A program made the position numbers and the translations under genes. The notes beneath the pieces were generated by a model. The model had not been told where the DNA came from and searched no databases. It was given only the letters and a program-made list of their open reading frames with translations. DNA of 64,000 nucleotides from Scytalidium lignicola (lineage: Eukaryota > Ascomycota > Leotiomycetes), in assembly GCA_002812745.2 (NCBI GenBank), contig NCSJ02000218.1, forward strand, positions 1 to 64,000. The letters are read 5' to 3'. Positions within the stretch are counted from its first letter, which is position 1. Each line of letters starts with the position of its first letter. Shown here in pieces: positions 32,323 through 42,650 of the stretch.

Positions 32323-34906
32323 TTAATTCTTACATTCTAATAAGTCCGCATATGTATTCAGAGACCGCCCAATTAAATCCACCATCTCCCAAACACTACT
32401 TGACTGATATAACCTCGCCCAAAGCCTCACTGTGATCGCACTCAAACTTTCTTTTCTTTGAAGGATCTCTTCGCAGCTTACATTATATGCGGTCTCTGCC
32501 ACCAGCTGCACCACGAAATCAAGAAGCTTCTCCTCTGCAGCGGTCAAAGGGGGGGTTGGGTTTGGCACGACTACTGATTCGAGCCACTTAGCCAGAAGAA
32601 CAGCACATTCTAAAGAACACAAGGCATGCTGATTGGACCAGTATATCACTTGTGTCTGAGCTATGTAATTGATCCCGAGTTTCACGGGGACGCTTAGAGC
32701 ATGAGCGCAGTGAAGTGCTGCTCGAGTTAGGGCATTGCTGCGTTGGACTGGTGGGCTTTGATGAAATGACTTGGCTATTGAATGATGGTCCCAGCTACTG
32801 ATAGATCGAACAAGGCCTGAATTTAGATTGAGACGGATATACGCGAGCCGTAGAAGAGCGGTGGACGTGAATGCAACAGGACCATGTGGGCTTAGTGGGT
32901 CCATCGAGCACTCTTGATTCTGCTCCCAATATGAAGCCCATCGTCTCAAAGCTTCTTCAAACATATTCACTTCCTCCGACGAGAGGCCACTTCGATCTCG
33001 CTGTTGGTGGAATAATCTAGTATTTCGCACGAGCCAGATTTGCTGGATCACGGCGTGAATGAGGACGTATCCACCCAATGATGAAAAGCCGGTATCGTTC
33101 ATTGAGGATGAATTATTACTGAAGAGTCCTTCGAACGTCTCTTGAAAGTCATGTTGAGGAAAGCTAAATTTTCTTTGGGAGTCTCTCCATTCCTGTTCAG
33201 TACCAGCTTTCCATTCTCTCTCGGAGCAAGGAAGGTTAATATGTAGTTCGCTCGTAAGCATCATGGGTGGAATATCGAAAACGATAGTATGAATATTGAA
33301 AAAGCAAAATACAATTAGCTGTGTTCTTTTGCGTGTCTCAAAACGGATCCAAGATTGCCAGTCTTCCGGCTGGCTTTCATGAACCCACGAGATTCCATCC
33401 TCACGGACAAGTAAATCTAGCACACTACGCATTGATAATGCATCAGAAGCTGTTGGCTGGTGTTTGTACCAAGTAGCAATCGCAATCAAAAGCAACAGTG
33501 TTTGTATCATCTCTATTCTAGAATTATCTTCTGTCGAAGTCTTATCCGAGTCGGGGATTGCCTCCCGTCTAATATTACCAACTGAGAGAGAGTCTCCCTG
33601 GAATGGCTCACCGGGGAGGTCGACAGAGCGCGTTATTCGATATCTTTGGATTCGTTCGAGGACAACAGCCCTCGCAGTATGAAACAATTCGAGGCCGATA
33701 TCTGGTTCTCTGGTATAGCGGGCACCAAGCGCCGCGATGGCTAAGATTAACTCCACACTGATATTTTCCATCTGGAGTGTAGAGACATGCAGGAATGGAT
33801 AATGGTCATGGAAGGTATTAAAGTATCCTCCGATAAAACGTGAGAGGGCATGTCTTGACGGAAGCACAAAACTGTTCCCGATAAAACCTGTGAAATTGGC
33901 CAACTCGTCGACGATTCGTTGTCGACACTCGGTAGACACGAATAGCTGGCGCTTTTTTTGCCTAGTGGCATGATGATGAGATACTGGTAGGGGTTGTTGG
34001 TCTTCGGGTTGTAGAGAAGGAAGTCGAGAGCCAAATTGCGACAACGCGGAGTCTGTGATGTTAGATGCTGAGGCTGGAGCAAATACCAATGGCCTTTCGG
34101 ACTCTCGGGCCCATTCTGCCTCAGTTGAATCACGATTGTTCTCAAAGCTGACAGGTGATGGTAAGCCTAGATCCGGTGGGAACACGGGTAGAGGTTGGTA
34201 TGTTGGAGAGAATGGATGAGTTGGGATAGACACACTATCCATAAACATAGCGAAATCTACAAACTCGGGCATTAGAGCTCCGAGTTGAATATCATCAAGA
34301 GCTAGGAACATTGATTGATCATCCGTTACAAATCCTGTCAGTGGATTTCCGGCCCCAATCTTTTCTTCTCCGGGATCTTGATGTGTAGGGGAAAAAGTTG
34401 AGTGACATGGAGAATTGGAGGTGATAGGGTTGGTAATCCAATCTCTCGTAGGTGAGCTATGATTCGGTGAGATAATTGGAGTTACTGGTTGGAGGTTTGA
34501 CGTTGTTTGGCTTGGTGTTTGGGGTCGCTTTGTTGTCAAGGTGGATAAGTTTGGTGGAACTGGCTCAGCTCTATCATGCTCAAGAGGCCTTGAGTTGTCA
34601 GGCATTGGGTGGTCCAGGCGGTTATGCCGGGTTAGCAAATCCCTTGTGCAGATGTGAGCAGCTTCCTAGTGATAACGTGATTGCTAGGGCTGGCACAATA
34701 CTTGCGCGTAAAGGCTTTTGTGCAGCTGATACATTTGAACGGCTTTTCCTTCGTATCTACACAGAGGTTGTTAGTAGTGCGTCCCTGAGAAGTTGGAGAT
34801 ACTCACGCGATCGTTCATGTCGTTGGAGATGCTCCAGCCGGGAGAATGCGCCAGCACAGAATGGGCAGCGATGAGTTTTCGCCGCGGGGGTTCGACTCCT
34901 CGGCAT
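32323..34906 (-). CDS. C2H2 zinc-finger transcription factor with fungal-trans domain
   Basis: Three exons on the minus strand (34807-34906, 34702-34756, 32323-34642) give 824 residues. Joining is essential: the two fingers are split across exons and read CPFCAGAFSRLEHLQRHERS then HTKEKPFKCISCTKAF and TRKDLLTRHNRLDH, giving two complete C2H2 fingers at residues about 14-66. Then come a proline/serine-rich linker to about 220 and a PF04082-like region with GGYFNTFHDHYPFLH, ELILAIAALGARY, RFETRKRTQLIVFCFF and RRWASYWEQNQEC. This two-finger plus fungal-trans architecture is a well-known ascomycete regulator class. Introns are 50 and 59 bp. Its target is unknown; it is convergent with the aldo-keto reductase. 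Confidence 0.9.
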
Positions 34907-35805
34907 CGTTGTTTTTCTCTGTGTTCTTTCTTCCTAGAATGATGGGGAACAAAGTGTTGGAGAGCTGTTGGGGAAATGACATGATACTGAAAAGAAAGAA
35001 AGCTTCTGTACTCAATATAAATGCTGATGCAGGTTTCCCCGGATTAAGTCACGAGATCTAGATTTTCTGGGGTTTCAATGCGGGGTGATAATCTTCTATA
35101 AAACCTGCAAAAAAAAAAATGCATTGTACTGCATACAAGTAATAATAGTGTGCTGTGGATAGCTTCGATGTTTACAGTTAATCGCAGGGAGAAGCCAATC
35201 ATCTGTAGCGGTGCCTCCAACTTGGGGAAACCCTGCATCTCTTGCAACCTGTCGTCTTCTTTTGATTTTATTGCTAGCCTTTGCTAAACTGCGGATATGC
35301 CGGGTATATATTATACAGAACGCCGACGACTTGGATCCTTTTTCGGAGATAAAATGAGCATGACGTAATTCAAATGATCAACGATGGGCGATTTTGACTA
35401 GATGCAGAGTAACGTATTGACCCCCTTCCCCGGCCAGCCATAGATCCCGGCCACCCCGAAATTACACCAAAATCACGAAATTTCAAGAATTTTTATCTCC
35501 AAGGTGGTAAATTTTGCGGATTTGAGTGCGTTTTAGGGTGGCCGATTATATAGGGTGGCCGGGTTGGGGGGCCAACACGTTAATGTATATTAACTTTGTT
35601 CAGCAGGCTACCTGGCTCCCAAGCAGCATGACTCGTGAATATGCGCTTGGCGATATGAATTTAAAGAACCAAAATGTGGTACAGTATTATTTTGGCATAG
35701 CTGGTGTAAAATAAAATGGAGATCAAACTTTTTTCATTTGTGAAAGACAAATACATTTTGACTTATTACAAGCTTTATATGATCTCAGTAACTGACATGA
35801 ATAAT
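34907..35805. other. intergenic region with a short MITE-like element
   Basis: No gene recognised; the 62-codon frame at 35526-35714 overlaps the MITE-like segment end and has no motif. The left end is the promoter of the C2H2 regulator. Confidence 0.45.
35421..35573. repeat. short inverted-repeat element, MITE-like
   Basis: The left end CCCCCTTCCCCGGCCAGCC and the right end read on the other strand, GGCCCCCCAACCCGGCCACC, are imperfect inverted repeats, and CCCGGCCACCC / GGGTGGCCGGG pairs occur inside. About 150 bp, AT-rich core, no coding. Target duplication is unclear. Confidence 0.45.
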
Positions 35806-36339
35806 TCATTCTCCAATACCCTGATAATAAAAGAAAGATGCATAGCTAACCAAGACGACAAGAATTGTCATAAACAGGTGGAAGGAAGAACCCAAATCAT
35901 CATCCGATTGACCCTCATTATTATTAGTCTCTTTCGTAGAGCTTGAGGCCTTAACGGTGTTCTGTGTCAGGATATCTAGTCAGTTAAACGAAGTTGGAAA
36001 TAATAGTACTGTAGGTGATATTACGTTGGTGATTAAAAATGTACTCACCTCATTGCCAACACTCCCAATCTCTAAGGTCTTTAGTAATATCTTTGTTTGA
36101 TCGCTGTGACAAGCATCATCAAATAACTCTGTAACGTTTTTGCCACCTTGATCTAACAGGAGGTCCGGTCCACCGCTTCAGCTGATTAGCGATATGAGGT
36201 ATACCACTTGATATGTAAAAACTTACGGATGTTCATACTGAAACTTGGTGACATTGTATAATTTATGACGGATAACTAAGTAGAGATCATCTGGCTTATT
36301 ATGTGAATTTATTTCCGTCCATGTGTATTTACGAGACAT
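35806..36339 (-). CDS. cytochrome b5, tail-anchored
   Basis: Three small exons (36227-36339, 36049-36175, 35806-35961) give exactly 131 residues. Residues 1-37 are a b5 fold start, MSRKYTWTEINSHNKP and LYLVIRHKLYNVTKFQYEH, followed by PGGPDLLLDQGGKNVTELF and DDACHSD. The two heme-ligand histidines are H37 and H61, spaced 24 as in the family. After a hydrophilic linker the C-terminal FMTILVVLVSYASFFYY is a membrane tail anchor to the endoplasmic reticulum. Cytochrome b5 supplies electrons to desaturases and P450s. It is divergent from an alcohol dehydrogenase and about 3.5 kb from a P450, so a dedicated electron donor is plausible (inference). Introns are 51 and 87 bp. Confidence 0.88.
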
Positions 36340-36799
36340 GGTTGAGATGAGTTAAGTTCAATGAGATGATCCTCCGAGCGTGCAGTTGGCTAGGAATGAG
36401 ACTGATGCGTCAAGTTAAAGGAAAAGGTATTGACTAACGTTCTCAGTTAATAGTTAATTGTTATATTGAAAATTTAATTTATCTAGATACACATTGCACG
36501 GCCATCATCCCCTGGAGAAGTTTGCGAGTTCCCTAGTGCCTCAACAAGGTACCCCCAATTTGTAACACATATCAGCAATACTCCATCCCCAACTGTGTAG
36601 CAAGATACTTTTTATTTATTTAAATATGAATATTGAAGGAGCTATAGCTTCTAGTAGTATATGACATTACACGATACTCTTGAATTATATCGAGGCCATC
36701 AATATTTTTTATAAGATTTTTTATATCGTGAGAGCAAAAGCCTCCACCTGATACAGCTTGACCACATATTTGCGATTCCACCACAACCGTTACCCGACA
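36340..36799. promoter_or_regulatory. divergent promoter between cytochrome b5 and alcohol dehydrogenase
   Basis: A 460-bp AT-rich spacer between two start codons facing away from each other. No CGG-N10-CCG site and no clear TATA box is seen, so this pair seems outside the regulon found farther right. Confidence 0.4.
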
Positions 36800-37915
36800 A
36801 TGCGCGCTCAAGTCCTTGAGGCGTTCAACATGCCATATATCTTAAAAGAGATTCCAAAACCGTCCAAACCCACTGGACATGACCTCTTGGTTCACGTCCT
36901 AGCAGCATCGTACTGTCATACCGATGCCGTTTTTGCATCTGGCGCTATGTGGCAGGATCTTCCCCGAATCGGATCTCACGAGTTCGCGGGAACAATTGTT
37001 GAGATGGGATCAGATGTTTCACAACGGTTGAATCTCAGAGTCGGTCTTGCAGTTGGCATTCCAGGACGTGCATTTCATCCTTGTGGAACTTGTTATGAAT
37101 GCCTCAATAACGATGGCGATCCAGACAAGTATGGTGTATGGTGCAATAGAGCTGGCAATCTGGGCCTCTCCCGTGATGGAGGCTTCCAAGAATACTGTAC
37201 TGTGGATTCGCGCCAGGTCGCTCCGATACCTGCAGCTATGACAGCAGTGGAAACAGCTCCTTTGATGTGTGCTGGTTTAACTATCTGGAATGCACTAGGG
37301 CAAGCAGGAGTTAGAGTAGAAAAAGGAGGGGGTGAGGGCCTTACAATAGGAATATCGGGTGCAGGTGGCGGACTAGGCCATCTAGGAGTGCAGTTTGCTG
37401 TCAAACTGGGATGTAATGTAGTCGCCATTGAGGCTGGTGATGAGGCTTTGCAGTTGCTCGGGGAGGTTGTTGATGATCTCGGCCCTCTGCGCTCTAAAGT
37501 CACGATCGTGGATGCTAGAAGGAAGAAGGCAGAAGATGTGAAATTGGAAGAGTTTGGTCAATCTATAAAAGACCGAGAAGGGGAGAAGGGTGTAGATGGA
37601 GTGTTGATCCTTCCGGAAAGCCAGCAGGCCTTAGAATACGGAATGAAATTACTCAGGAGCCATGGAACTTGCGTCACAGTCAGCTTTCCTAAAGAAGGTT
37701 TTCATATTCAACCTAGAGACTTGGTCTTCCGCCACATTAAAATGGTAGGTGTATTAGTGGGGCGGAATCGACAGCTTCGAGCAATGTTGAACTTTGCTGC
37801 ACAGGAAGGGGTTAGAGCTAAAAGCCGGGTTTACTCACTGGAACAACTCAACGAGCTTGTGCAGGATTATCATGAAGGCACAAGTGGCAAACTGGTGGTG
37901 GACATGTTGAAGTAA
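36800..37915 (+). CDS. zinc-dependent alcohol dehydrogenase (MDR family)
   Basis: A single exon of 371 residues from ATG 36800; an in-frame ATG at 36758 would add 14 residues of unusual composition. Catalytic zinc ligands are C39-H40 (SYCHTD), H60-E61 (GSHEFAG) and the cysteine in PLMCAGLTIWNAL. The structural zinc lobe has C95, C98, C101 and C115, with 13 residues between the last two instead of the usual 7. The dinucleotide-binding loop is GISGAGGGLGHLGVQ. This family oxidises primary or secondary alcohols with NAD in the cytosol. It sits in a redox group with cytochrome b5, a hydroxyacid dehydrogenase and a P450. Substrate unknown. Confidence 0.9.
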   Translation: MRAQVLEAFNMPYILKEIPKPSKPTGHDLLVHVLAASYCHTDAVFASGAMWQDLPRIGSHEFAGTIVEMGSDVSQRLNLRVGLAVGIPGRAFHPCGTCYECLNNDGDPDKYGVWCNRAGNLGLSRDGGFQEYCTVDSRQVAPIPAAMTAVETAPLMCAGLTIWNALGQAGVRVEKGGGEGLTIGISGAGGGLGHLGVQFAVKLGCNVVAIEAGDEALQLLGEVVDDLGPLRSKVTIVDARRKKAEDVKLEEFGQSIKDREGEKGVDGVLILPESQQALEYGMKLLRSHGTCVTVSFPKEGFHIQPRDLVFRHIKMVGVLVGRNRQLRAMLNFAAQEGVRAKSRVYSLEQLNELVQDYHEGTSGKLVVDMLK

Positions 37916-38244
37916 TTAATACTTCGTCAATAGATAGCTACTCTGGAGTGTACCAGGGGTTTTTTTATAGATTTTTTAAATAATAGATCGACCCTGTTGT
38001 GAAAGCTAAACTCTGAAATAAAAACAACTTCTTATGAATAAAAATTTGTAATTATTCCATAACTGATAACAATGCTTTCTTATTGTTCCAAGTCTATATT
38101 CAACAAGGAAAATAGGTTCACTGCAATATCACGTGCAATTTTTATGGTACGTTACGTACATTGATATCTTAGCGGATCTAAGGATGAGCTATGTTTATAT
38201 AATGAAATAAACTTTTTCAACTAGTTTAATTTTTTTAAACTGTA

Positions 38245-39306
38245 TTAGTTTAACCTAGTTGGAAGACTTTTCCCATTAAGCCATAACTCTAGGTTCATTG
38301 CTGTGTCCTCATACCATCGATTCATTACCCCTTCTTCAACATAACCCATATGCGGACTTAATAAAACTTCACTCTTGCCATATTTACCCCACTGGGTTGT
38401 TCGCCACACACTATCCTTTGGAAGGGGCTCGACATTATACACATCAATGGCAGCCCCTTTGATTTTCCCTTGCGTTAGGACGTCAAGCAAGGCCTCTTCA
38501 TTAACCAGAGGACCGCGTGATGTGTTTATTAGCAATGCCGATGGCTTTAACTTTCCTAACTCTTCTGCCCCTAATATGTCTCTACTTCGTTCAGACAAAG
38601 TGTAGTGAATGCTTAATACGTCTGCTACTTGTAGCAACTCTTCCTTACTCTTAGCCACATTAAATGTACCATCGGGAAGACTGAAAGTCTTAGCCTTTTC
38701 ATCAGCAATCTCTTGCGTGAGATTACTCGACCATGCGACAATTTTCATGCCAAATGCATAGGCTCCAACGGAGGCAACCCTTGCGCCCAAGTTGCCGAAT
38801 CCTAAGAGACCTAGTGTCTTCCCAGAGAGCCCTGTTGCAAAAGAAGCTTCCCAGTGACCCTCTTTGACCCCTTTATCATCACGAGCAACATTGCGAGCTA
38901 TGCCTAAAATCAATGCCCAACAATGTTGTAATGTTGAGTCAATAGATGTTGGAGGCTTTACTTCGTCACTTTTACCTATGCCTTTAGCACCTACAACAAT
39001 GATATTTCGTTCAGTGCAAGCAGCAATATCGATGGCCGAATTTTTCATCCCAGTAGTAAGAAGTAACTCAAGATTTGGGAGAGATCTGATTACGTCCCTA
39101 GGTAAAGCCGTTCGCTCTCGCATAGTTGAAATGATGGTGAACGGCTGGAGACGTTTGATAAGAGCATCCTTGTCTGCTGGGATAGCGGGATTGAGAGTGT
39201 CTGGAAAACTTTTTATTTCGATTCTAGATGCTAGATGGGAAAACTTGGCAGTTGCTATGCCTTGGTAATCATCTAGGATCGCGAGACTGATTTTGGAAGT
39301 AGTCAT
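38245..39306 (-). CDS. D-isomer-specific 2-hydroxyacid dehydrogenase
   Basis: A single exon of 353 residues. The NAD-binding motif GLLGFGNLGARV lies near residues 167-178. The catalytic arginine is in LINTSRGPLVNEEAL, the glutamate in AIDVYNVEPLP and the histidine in LLSPHMGYVEEG. The N-terminal catalytic domain includes FTIISTMRERTALPRDV. The family reduces 2-oxoacids to D-2-hydroxyacids or the reverse, and fungal members include enzymes acting on aromatic 2-oxoacids. It is divergent from the CYP504-like P450, suggesting joint expression from a 550-bp shared promoter and perhaps interconversion of phenylpyruvate-, mandelate- or phenyllactate-like acids (inference). Confidence 0.9.
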   Translation of the reverse strand: MTTSKISLAILDDYQGIATAKFSHLASRIEIKSFPDTLNPAIPADKDALIKRLQPFTIISTMRERTALPRDVIRSLPNLELLLTTGMKNSAIDIAACTERNIIVVGAKGIGKSDEVKPPTSIDSTLQHCWALILGIARNVARDDKGVKEGHWEASFATGLSGKTLGLLGFGNLGARVASVGAYAFGMKIVAWSSNLTQEIADEKAKTFSLPDGTFNVAKSKEELLQVADVLSIHYTLSERSRDILGAEELGKLKPSALLINTSRGPLVNEEALLDVLTQGKIKGAAIDVYNVEPLPKDSVWRTTQWGKYGKSEVLLSPHMGYVEEGVMNRWYEDTAMNLELWLNGKSLPTRLN

Positions 39307-39857
39307 AGTAGCAGTATTGTTGCTGTGGCAAGATCAGTCAAACTGGTTGATACATAAGTTTTATAAAACCTTTCGAAAATAGAACAAAGTATTTTCTTCA
39401 GATTGAATATGATTTTTTACCTTTTAAAGTATGTTAACCTTACCATTTTGATAAGGGCCGAGGTTGTTTGTTGCGAATTAACAGATCACTGCACCTCCAA
39501 ATTGGAGGTACCGTTAAGAACTCCAGCCACGAAAATGAGTTCCATCGATCAAACTGAGCTAGACAAATCTCTTTGATGCCTGATAGTATGGGGTCCCCAA
39601 CTTGGAGATATTACAATACTATGGAATATGGAGAGTATCCTTTACATCAAAAGATTACACGATTGATTGGTCATTGAGGAGAGGAGAGGATTCTGTGTAA
39701 CATTTCTCCGCACTTATTGCTTTAGCCGGATATTTTCTTGCTGTCAATATCTATAAAAGAATAGGTTATGTATTTCCATTCAATCGGCATTCTACTGTTG
39801 ATAATTTATCAACTTTATCAATATAGGAATTACTGCCCCTATATTATCAGGCGTAAA
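39307..39857. promoter_or_regulatory. divergent promoter, hydroxyacid dehydrogenase / P450
   Basis: 550 bp between opposing starts. It includes GCCGAGG and CTCCAAATTGGAGGTAC, the latter holding a short palindrome CTCCAAATTGGAG (about 39491-39503). No CGG-N10-CCG site. Control of both genes from here is inference from layout. Confidence 0.4.
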
Positions 39858-41673
39858 ATGTCGACCCATCTTTTAATACCAGCTCAGTCGGTCATTACGT
39901 ATCCCGCCGTCCTGTTCTTCATTGTAACATCCATTATTGTACTTGCAATACGATGGTCAAATAAAACGGATATCCCAAAAATTAAAGGTCTCCCTGAACT
40001 TCCGGGCGTTCCTATGTTTGGGAGCTTGTTTCTTCTAGGAAAGTACCACGCGAGAAACTGTGCCAAGCTTGCTCAGACATACGGAGATGTCTTTCAGGTC
40101 CGCTTAGGGAATCGAGTAAGTTTGATATTCTGCAATTGACACGCTAAAGCTAAAATATGTTTTTCTCTTAGAGGTTCATTTATGCGAACTCCTTTGAAGC
40201 CGTGAAGGAACTCTGGATCAAGAATCAATCAGCATTGGTATCTCGACCACGATTTTGGACATTTCACGACATCGTTTCTGAGACTCAAGGCGTCTTTACA
40301 TTGGGGACGTCACCATGGAACGAGTCAGTAAAGAGAGCTAGAAAGGCAGCTGCAACTGCTCTTAATAGGCAGGCAGTTCAGACGTATCTTCCATTTATTG
40401 ATCTTGAATCTACCACCAGCATCAACGAGCTATTCCAAAATGCCAAGCATACAAACGATATTGATCCAAATGGTTATTTTCAGCGATTTTCTCTAAATAT
40501 CAGTTTAACTTTGAATTATGGTCTTCGTATTCAAGGCACTGTTCGAGATCATACTTTGAATGAAGTGGTTCAGGTCGAGCGGGAATTAGGGAATATTCGT
40601 GGAATTGCACATAATTGGCAAGACTATGTTCCATTACTCCGAATTTGGCCTGGTTTTAAATCAAATGCAATTAAGTTCCGAGGTAGAAGGGATGAATATA
40701 TTCTCTCTTTCCTAGAACAACTCAAGGAGAGAATTTCCAATGGGACTGACCGTCCCTGCATTGCTGGAAATGTACTGAAGGACACGGAAGCCAAACTAGC
40801 AGATAGTAAGTGAGAGATATTCAGGTCGGTTCATGATTAACCTAGCCATAGATGAGCTCAAATCGATTTGCCTAACTATGGTTGCTGCTGGACTCGATAC
40901 ATTGCCTGGAAACATTAACATGACAATTGCATACCTTTCCTCTCCTCATGGCCAAGAGATCCAGGAGCGCTTGTATAACGAGCTCATTCAATCTTATCCG
41001 GATCAAGACCCATGGCATGCATGTCTAGTCGAGGAAAAATCAGAGTTCATGCAATCTTTTATCAAGGTACATCTATTGCATCTACATATGGCTACTCTGA
41101 TAAAGAAAGGAATTCCATGACTAATACTAATATAGGAAGTCCTTCGATTCTGGTCTACTCTTAATTTGTCATTCAATCGACAAAGCATCAAAGATATTAC
41201 TTATAAGGGTGCTAACATTCCTGCTGGGACCCCTTTCTTAATGGTATAGCATCCTAAACATCACAAGTACACGACCCTGGCTGATAATATGGTAGAATAT
41301 GTGGGCCGCAAATCACGATTCCCAGCATTTTAAATCGCCCATGGAGTTTATTCCTGACCGCTTTATGGGAATCTCTGAAGCTGGTGCTGGGACTCAACAC
41401 TATGGCTACGGAGCTGGTACCCGAATGTGTGCTGGTGCTCATCTGGCGAACCGTGAGCTCTATGCCATCTTCACCCGTCTAGTTCTTGCATTCCATATTC
41501 GTGAGACAACAGAGGCGAAAGACAGGCCGATATTAGATACTATTGAGTGTAATTCGGTGCCAACAAGCATGGTTACTCAGCCTAAGCCATTCAAGGTTAA
41601 GTTTATTCCTCGTAATCCAGAACAGCTGGAAGGCTGGATTAAAAGCAGCGTTGAAAAGACTAGCTACTTGTGA
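39858..41673 (+). CDS. cytochrome P450, CYP504-like (phenylacetate hydroxylase type)
   Basis: Five exons (39858-40115, 40172-40805, 40852-41066, 41136-41243, 41296-41673) give 530 residues. An N-terminal membrane anchor (AVLFFIVTSIIVLAI) precedes a proline-rich hinge GLPELPGVPMFG. The I-helix oxygen site is VAAGLDT (about 308-314), the ExxR pair is E370-R373 (EVLRFW), and the heme loop is HYGYGAGTRMCAGAHLANRE with the thiolate C450. The heme loop with CAG-HLANRELY is characteristic of the phenylacetate/3-hydroxyphenylacetate hydroxylases PhacA/PhacB (CYP504) of Aspergillus. The enzyme should hydroxylate an aromatic acid at the ER. An upstream in-frame ATG at 39768 would add 30 residues. Confidence 0.88.
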
Positions 41674-42650
41674 ACATCTCTTTCCTGCCAAATAAGGACG
41701 TTAAAGTTAACTACATAATAAGTTAATAATTGAAAAGTGATTGAAATCCTAGCTACTTATCGATTGAACTCTAATTTTTAGTTCAAGCATAATCGATATA
41801 TATATGCGGATGTTTGCTTTGTCGTTCCTACGTTAGGTGTCCTGTTGCCCAATAACTCACCGTAAGACGTGGTTTAACTCCCTCCCCGACATCATTGCAC
41901 TGTTGGCCAATTACGCAATGGCATTGATTACGGTACTCGAAGCGTAACACGTGTTGTATCCACAGGCAAATTTTACTCTTTCCTTATTAAGAAGTTTCGA
42001 CTAACATCGCCATTTTGAACGCCTCACCTTTATACTACTTCAGCAACTGATATCAGTTTTGTTCACAGATTGATAGCACCGATAAAACTACGTATCAATC
42101 TGAGTGAATATATAGAAGTATATACCCGGATTTGTTCGTTGAATCCTTAATAACCATAATTGTTTTAAATGTAATGCAAGAGATTGTCAATGAGGTTTTT
42201 TTTTCTTTTTTGCAGTATCACAAGGCACTAGCTGTATTTTCAGTAAGAACTATGATGAAGTTACTAGCAACTAAGAGGTCGAATTTATCTAGTTTATCAT
42301 ATAACTAAGCTCATTGTTACTACAATAAAGTATGTTCTTTGAATGAAACTTACAAGTCATAGCTTTGACTTCATTCATGATTTCACTTATGATATTGTAA
42401 AGGAAAGGTTGATGTAACAGGATCAAATATCCCTAAAAGTAGCTTTGAAGAAGAATATTATCTTATAGTTTAATTATATGAGGGAGAAGAGTAGCAGTAC
42501 TAAGTCGTTTCTATTAACTGCACCTCTGTACTATGATAATACTAGACATTATTAAAGAAGGACAAATTATTTTTAATTCCCAATGATATCTTGCAGTTTA
42601 TGCTATCGATGTCACTCATAAAACCATACAACACTGCCTGCTCAATCCTT
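41674..42650. other. AT-rich intergenic region
   Basis: Convergent 3' flanks of the P450 and MFS genes, about 980 bp. No gene, repeat or operator recognised; a T-rich run lies near 42196-42212. Confidence 0.45.

Noticed and set aside
34876..34906. GGGTTCGACTCC, resembling a tRNA T-arm
   Set aside because: It lies in the first exon of the C2H2 regulator and no acceptor, D or anticodon stems can be built around it.
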